This document shows positions 59,310-64,000 of a stretch of 64,000 nt of DNA, in pieces. This stretch comes from Albugo candida (lineage: Eukaryota > Oomycota > Peronosporomycetes > Albuginales). A model generated the notes under the pieces. That model saw only the letters and a list, made by a program, of their open reading frames with translations, was not told the origin of the DNA and did not search any database. Position numbers and translations under genes: made by a program. Every line of letters starts with the position of its first letter. Position 1 is the first letter of the stretch. The stretch lies in contig JBDOQK010000015.1 in assembly GCA_040437565.1 (NCBI GenBank), positions 1 to 64,000 of the forward strand. The letters run 5' to 3'.

Positions 59310-59540
59310 AATGCATAGATTAACGTGCATATTTGGTATAACTATCACTGCTGTATCGAAGATTCAGCTATCAGGCGACTGAGTGATGTCTATTTAAGTT
59401 GCTTAAAAGAAGCAGTAAGCCTTCTCCCGCTCAATCCTCTTTTAGCAAAGTTCGCGTGCGAGAAGCAGGAGATGGGATCGTTCGTCTCTGCTATCAATCG
59501 ATCACTTCATAGCCGCGAATTAATTAAAGTATCGCTGTGA
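59310..59540 (+). CDS. Possible small gene or exon
   Basis: A frame ending at 59540 encodes RRLSDVYLSCLKEAVSLLP, then ACEKQEMGSFVSAINRSLHS and LIKVSL, a gene-like helical sequence. Its start is unclear: an ATG at 59310 gives 76 codons, and a splice from an upstream ATG would need an intron of only 32 nt. It lies between UAP56 and lipin. Family not recognised. Confidence 0.3.
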
Positions 59541-59744
59541 TCTACCAATTTGTAACTGAAGTGTGTGAAGTTTCAATCCTTATGTTTTCCGCGTAATGCA
59601 CACTGTCACCTCTCTTAACTCTCTAAATCAGTCTCTTTTAACGCACTAAAAATTAGCAATCACCGATAAATGAAAGCTTAACCTTCAAAAAAAATTAATA
59701 CACAGATAACGTCGCGAATTCGATAATTACGCATTCAATAATTA

Positions 59745-61328
59745 ATGACTTCCACTTGTACAACGCATGAATATGAAAATATGGAAACATTGAACGATAA
59801 CACAATAGAAAAAGCTTTGGATGCTGATAATGTCATCGGCGCTGTATCATCTCACAGCGACAATGAAGACGAAATCGGTGCGTTTCAATTATTTGGGGTG
59901 CCAATGGATCAGATGACACAGAATGCAGTCACGGCGCACTATGATTCAGAAGATGTCTGTGAAGATGCGCAACTTTCCCTCTCTATGGTAGAAGCAGAAC
60001 GTGTACCAATTCCGACGTATAAACAAAGTGAATTCGGCTCCAACGGTCCTCGAACAATGACTTCATCGAATTCTGTAGGAGGAAGAATGTCGACACCGTA
60101 TCGTCAGTCAGGAAACGCTATCGATGTGATCGCCGTTAGAAGTAGAGAAAATCATCTCTACACAACTTCATGGCATGTAAGACATAGCGTACGCAGCACT
60201 TGGTTTCGAATGTCACTATTCCCTCACTAGGTCATGTTCTCTTGGTCACGCTTCCGCTCTCGAACAGCTACTGGAGTGGGTGATCAAGTGCGAGTCCTTA
60301 TTAATGGCAAGGAGCTTCCAGTCAAAATGAGTCTTCTTGAACGTGGTCGATGCATATTCCAATCAGGTACATTGGGTCTTTTCCGATATGTGATTGATAC
60401 TAATGTTTGAGTACTCGAAGGCTCACTAACGCCTCCAATCGATGCATTCGATCACGTTGAGCTCTATGAAGACAATGCAAATTATGTTCGCTTTGAACAT
60501 TACCAAAAATCAACGTGTTGTATCCGATATGTTGAATGCAGGCTATATGTGTGGCATCCCGAAGAATCGGTCATTATCGTAGATATGGATGGAACACTCA
60601 CCGTAAGCGATGTGGAGGGTCATATTCGTACGCTTCGATTAGGACAATACGATTATCTGCACAGGGGAACATGCCAATTTTTCACAAAACTGCATGAGTT
60701 ACAAATGCGAGTGCTCTATCTGACAGCTCGACCGTTAGACTGGGCGACTGCCAGTCGAAATCATCTCGAAAACGCAATTCAGCTCAAGCATGTACTACCT
60801 CCTGGACCATTGATTACAAATTCGAATGGTTTAACTGGTGCGCTGCTAACAGAAGTCGTCAACAAGAACCCACATATATTCAAACGCCAAGTGCTCGAAG
60901 AGATTCAGCTCTGTTTGATTCATGCCGGACGTATCACGGAACATCCAATATTTGTCGCTGGATTCGGTAATCGGTCTTCCGACGTCCTTGCTTACAAAGA
61001 CGCAGGAATCGAGCTTGATATGATTTTTCTGATCGATTCTACTTCCGCTATCAAATGCTCCAATACTACTTTTGTCGGGGCGAAGATGTACGAGTCCTAT
61101 GACGATCCAAATGTGCTTTTGTGGATGCTCCCAAAGCTGAAACATCGAGTTCCATTTGAAAAGGTATGGAAGATTGATGAATACACAGTCCGCGAGCTTT
61201 TGTATGCAGAAGAGCGCGAGCAGATTTTGATATCGGAGAGAAACGCAAGAGCCTTACAGGAACAAGAATACGAACGCATAAAACAGAGCAATCAAGTTCA
61301 CAGTCTCGAAGGCATGCCATCATTATAA
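59745..61328 (+). CDS. PAH1: Lipin/Pah1-type phosphatidate phosphatase
   Basis: Three exons (59745-60176, 60231-60366, 60412-61328; introns 54 and 45 nt) encode 494 residues. The C-terminal domain (LNS2) carries the HAD catalytic motif in IIVDMDGTLTVSDVEGHI (D-x-D-G-T), then FFTKLHELQMRVLYLTARPL, LPPGPLITNS, and FVAGFGNRSSDVLAYKDAGI. This is the lipin family, which makes diacylglycerol from phosphatidate. Residues ~122-190 (GNAIDVIAVRSRENHLY to VLINGKELPVKMSLLERG) look like the N-LIP domain, which in other lipins stands at the very N-terminus. Here it follows ~120 residues of acidic, serine-rich sequence, and the linker between the two domains is very short. The start is the first ATG of the frame; an in-frame ATG further in is possible but would not change this order. 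Confidence 0.88.
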
Positions 61329-61374
61329 ACATATAAACATAACATATTCACAGCATTCGATACGACTGATACTC

Positions 61375-62982
61375 TCAAAGCATTGCATGGAACTTGACCA
61401 AGTGACCATAGCACATTAATGTAAGGAAATCAGCCATTTTCTCATCTGTCACAAGCTTTCGCACGATTTCTCCCGCCAATGACCACTTTCCTTCTGTACT
61501 CCCTTGTCCACGTTTTTGCACACAGTTGTTGAGTATGTCGCAAATCAATTCTTTCGTCACGAGCTCTCCATTATCCAATTTACAGCTGTGACGCATCCAC
61601 TGCCACACTTGAGCACGTGAGATCTCTGCAGTCGCAGCATCTTCCATTTTATTGTTCAGAGGAATACATCCAATTCCTCGTAGCCATGCTTCGGTGTAGA
61701 CCAAAGAAACGTCGATGTTTTCTTTCAGACCCACATACGTAATCGGCCCGCCAGGTGCTGAGAGCAGTTGCGCTGATGTAATGCCATCACTATTCTTTGG
61801 CATCAACCCGATCTGATTCGGCGTGGGCATTCCTTTATCAAAAATCTCAAAAGCAAGGCTTACTAACCCAGGGTGAGCAACCCAGGTCCCGTCGTGTCCA
61901 GCCTGAACCTCCTCAGTCTTGTCTTTTCGAACTGCATCCAAAAAGCGTTTGTTCAATTCCGGATCGTGCCTGACAGGTATTTGTGCCGCCATACCACCCA
62001 TTGCATGGATACCTCTCTTGTGGCAAGTACGAATCAACAGAGAAACATATGCTGCCATGAACGGTGTGGTCATACCAACGCTGGAACGATCCGGAAGCAC
62101 AAAGTCTGCATGGTTACGAAACTTTTTTATATAAGAAAAAATATAATCCCATCGCCCACAATTGAGACCGGAGGAGTGTTCTCGCAGCTCAAAAAGTATC
62201 TCATCCATTTGGAATACAGCTGTGATCGTTTCAATAAGAACCGTCGCTCGTATTGAACCTCTTGGTATGCTCAGATACGCCTGTGCAGCCAGAAACACAT
62301 CATTCCATAATTTGGCTTCGAGATGATGCTCCAACTTTGGTAAGTAAAAGTAAGGCCCTGAACCCCGGACTAAAAGCTCATGAGCGTTGTGGAAAAAGTA
62401 TAATCCGAAATCAAATAGCGAAGCTGATACAACTTGATGATTAATGAGAATGTGCGCTTCCTCCAAGTGCCATCCACGTGGACGGACTAACAAAGTCGCC
62501 GTTTTCTCATTCAATGTGTAGTCTTTCATCGTGTCGGGGCTTTTATATGAAATTGTGCGTCGTACTGCATCGTACAAATTGACTTGGCCATCCATAACGT
62601 TTGACCACGTTGGTGCAGTGGAATCTTCTAAATCAGCCATAAAGCACTTGGCTCCCGAATTGAGAGCATTTATAATCATTTTTCGATCAACTGGACCCGT
62701 GATCTCAACTCGTCGATCCTCCAAATCCGATGGAATCGGTGCGACTTTCCATTCACTTTCCCGTATATATTTCGACTGTGGAAGAAAATCCGGAAACTTT
62801 CCTGCATTTATGCATTTCTGATATTCGATGCGAGCACCAAGTATTTTTAATCGCTGAGCTTCAAATTGCTCATGTAAAAAGGCCAGAAAACGCAGCGCGT
62901 CAGGTGTCAAAATATGGCGATATGCATTTGATTCACTCCCCAGGATCCGAATATTTGCTGCATTGACGCGTACCTCTGTCAT
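61375..62982 (-). CDS. MLS1: Malate synthase (glyoxylate cycle)
   Basis: One uninterrupted frame of 535 residues, the usual length for malate synthase A. Clear marks: AKCFMADLEDSTAPTWSN, LLVRPRGWHLEEAHI, GSGPYFYLPKLEHHLEA, RATVLIETITAVFQMDEI, RWDYIFSYIKKFRNH, GGMAAQIPVRHDPELN, VQAGHDGTWVAHPGLV and GCIPLNNKMEDAATAEISRAQ, including the catalytic arginine and aspartate regions. The enzyme condenses glyoxylate and acetyl-CoA to malate, allowing growth on fatty acids or acetate. The C-terminus is HAML, not one of the standard SKL/CKL/SRL peroxisome signals. The gene has no intron, unlike most neighbours. It is convergent with lipin (stops 46 bp apart). Confidence 0.97.
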   Translation of the reverse strand: MTEVRVNAANIRILGSESNAYRHILTPDALRFLAFLHEQFEAQRLKILGARIEYQKCINAGKFPDFLPQSKYIRESEWKVAPIPSDLEDRRVEITGPVDRKMIINALNSGAKCFMADLEDSTAPTWSNVMDGQVNLYDAVRRTISYKSPDTMKDYTLNEKTATLLVRPRGWHLEEAHILINHQVVSASLFDFGLYFFHNAHELLVRGSGPYFYLPKLEHHLEAKLWNDVFLAAQAYLSIPRGSIRATVLIETITAVFQMDEILFELREHSSGLNCGRWDYIFSYIKKFRNHADFVLPDRSSVGMTTPFMAAYVSLLIRTCHKRGIHAMGGMAAQIPVRHDPELNKRFLDAVRKDKTEEVQAGHDGTWVAHPGLVSLAFEIFDKGMPTPNQIGLMPKNSDGITSAQLLSAPGGPITYVGLKENIDVSLVYTEAWLRGIGCIPLNNKMEDAATAEISRAQVWQWMRHSCKLDNGELVTKELICDILNNCVQKRGQGSTEGKWSLAGEIVRKLVTDEKMADFLTLMCYGHLVKFHAML

Positions 62983-63291
62983 ATCGACCGAAATGGTTGG
63001 AATTATGAAAATGACTGTTCTTCAAAAGATCTTTTTGTTTATGATTTTGACCAACCACTGCAAGTTTGACTTCAAGATGATCGATGATGCGCGCATGTCA
63101 TCGACTTCAGCTCGTAAATGTTTCAATGCAGCATGTGCGGCGATACAAGAGCCAGACGTAACATAGGAGTACAGTCAACAACTCTCGCTATCTAATTGTG
63201 CTCGAGTGAGCTTCCATGGGATGAGAATCATACAAAAATGTAAATGGCGATTTTGACAGTTGTTACGAGCCTATTCATAGCGACATTTGAC
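62983..63291. other. Upstream region of malate synthase
   Basis: A plus-strand frame (62963-63166) ends in DDARMSSTSARKCFNAACAA, perhaps coding but not recognised. Otherwise nothing is seen; the malate synthase promoter should lie here. Confidence 0.3.
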
Positions 63292-63606
63292 TCAATTTGG
63301 GAGGTCGTAGAAGCGAAATTTATCTTGGATCTTCTTCTTCGTCACCATCCCTGTCATGATGCATTGGATAATACTTTTTTGCTCCGAATCGGTGCGCGGT
63401 ACCTTTAGCGCTTCATGAGGATCCCCTACGTCCTGTTTTTGCCACTTACAGCAAAAGCCTTTTGTCACAAAGTACTGCTGTAGATACCCTTTTTGATGTG
63501 TGTGGTGTGAAATCTCAGTCTCATTCTCTAGAGAATGCGAATGGAATCGGTGAAGTAATAAGTTTAGAGTTGTAGACTGGCTGCCACGTGCAAATTTTGC
63601 GTACAC
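63292..63606 (-). CDS. Coding exon of an unknown gene
   Basis: A 105-codon minus frame follows a good acceptor (CTATAG at its 5' side) and reads VYAKFARGSQSTTLNLLLHR, KGYLQQYFVTKGFCCKWQKQ and KSIIQCIMTGMVTKKKIQ, ending in FRFYDLPN. It begins with GTG, not ATG, so it is an internal or last exon. The upstream exon could not be found with confidence in the 170 bases before the next gene. Family not recognised. Confidence 0.4.
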   Translation of the reverse strand: MYAKFARGSQSTTLNLLLHRFHSHSLENETEISHHTHQKGYLQQYFVTKGFCCKWQKQDVGDPHEALKVPRTDSEQKSIIQCIMTGMVTKKKIQDKFRFYDLPN

Positions 63607-63775
63607 CTATAGCCCGCACTTTGAAGAAGAGGCAGTCACAGGTAAGAGTACGACGTGATCAATCTAACTTTTGCAGGCTCAAACCTAAATGTGTATTAAA
63701 ATCTCTTTCTTGAATATAAATCGCTGGACACTAAACACAAGTTAAGGTCTTCCATGATCAAGTGAGCAGAACGCA

Positions 63776-64000
63776 CTAGGCAGGACTCGTATTGTTGCTC
63801 TGAGTCGCGGACGGACCTTTGGCCCATGTTGCACCATTTTTGGAGTTAATACGCTGTATATGAATTCTTTCTTTAAAATCTGGAATACCGATGAGTTTCA
63901 TCAATTCGCCATCCACATTTTCTTTCTTCTGAATAATAAGCGCGAATCCGCCTTTATTTAAGACATGCTCTAGCATATGAAAATCCCCTTTTGAGTCTCC
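63776..64000 (-). CDS. C-terminus of a HAD-type phosphatase (cut by window edge)
   Basis: The minus-strand frame is open from the right edge to a stop at 63776-63778. It starts GDSKGDFHMLEHVLNKGGF, the motif IV region of HAD-superfamily hydrolases (G-D-x-x-x-D, binding magnesium), followed by a typical C-terminal strand (FALIIQKKENVDGELM) and a polar tail (KGPSATQSNNTSPA). The rest of the gene lies outside. Phosphoserine-phosphatase-like or related HAD enzymes are candidates. Confidence 0.5.
   Translation of the reverse strand, partial: GDSKGDFHMLEHVLNKGGFALIIQKKENVDGELMKLIGIPDFKERIHIQRINSKNGATWAKGPSATQSNNTSPA

Overview
The window looks like nuclear DNA of an oomycete, and the white-rust genus Albugo would fit (inference). 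The sequence is AT-rich. Coding genes are split by very short GT-AG introns (mostly 40-66 nt). Neighbouring genes lie only 2-225 bp apart, and the DNA transposons are of the Mutator-like and DDE types common in oomycetes. Thirteen runs of exactly 100 N mark scaffold joins; eight of them have the same sequence on both sides, so they are unmerged contig ends rather than missing DNA.

Left third (1 to about 23.3 kb): a gene-poor, repeat-rich tract. It holds a decayed DDE transposase (5.2-5.8 kb), one intact five-exon gene of unknown function (8.1-9.2 kb), a Mutator-like element (MULE) with long terminal inverted repeats built from ~30-bp units (9.7-12.2 kb), a solitary copy of that terminal repeat (12.9 kb), a retroposon-like unit with 14-16-bp target duplications (17.1-18.1 kb), and a nested pair of MULEs, the outer one flanked by a perfect 9-bp duplication (18.2-21.7 kb).

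First gene island (23.0-40.5 kb): a small unknown gene, a DYRK-type kinase, a small unknown gene, CCR4-NOT subunit NOT3, TFIIE alpha, two small genes and a less certain multi-exon gene on the minus strand, then a repeat-like gap (32.6-34.5 kb), the cohesin loader MAU2/SCC4 divergent from the SMC5/6 subunit NSE3, the U6 snRNA exonuclease USB1, and a coiled-coil protein. Most are nuclear: transcription, mRNA turnover, splicing RNA and chromosome architecture.

Second repeat tract (40.5-50.1 kb): a decayed Ty1/copia fossil, a piece of non-LTR reverse transcriptase, a 517-bp block duplicated around a gap, and a possible small gene at 48.7 kb.

Second gene island (50.1-64 kb): TMEM14, a SET-domain methyltransferase-like protein, the inositol pyrophosphate kinase VIP1/PPIP5K, a second TMEM14, spliceosomal MFAP1, the UAP56/Sub2 helicase, lipin/Pah1 phosphatidate phosphatase, malate synthase, an unplaced exon, and the C-terminus of a HAD-type phosphatase cut by the window edge.

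The most unusual observation is a 53-bp block inside the outer MULE that matches, with one mismatch, almost exactly the interior of a 63-nt intron of the gene at 30.2-30.9 kb. This is what an introner-like (mobile intron) origin would look like.
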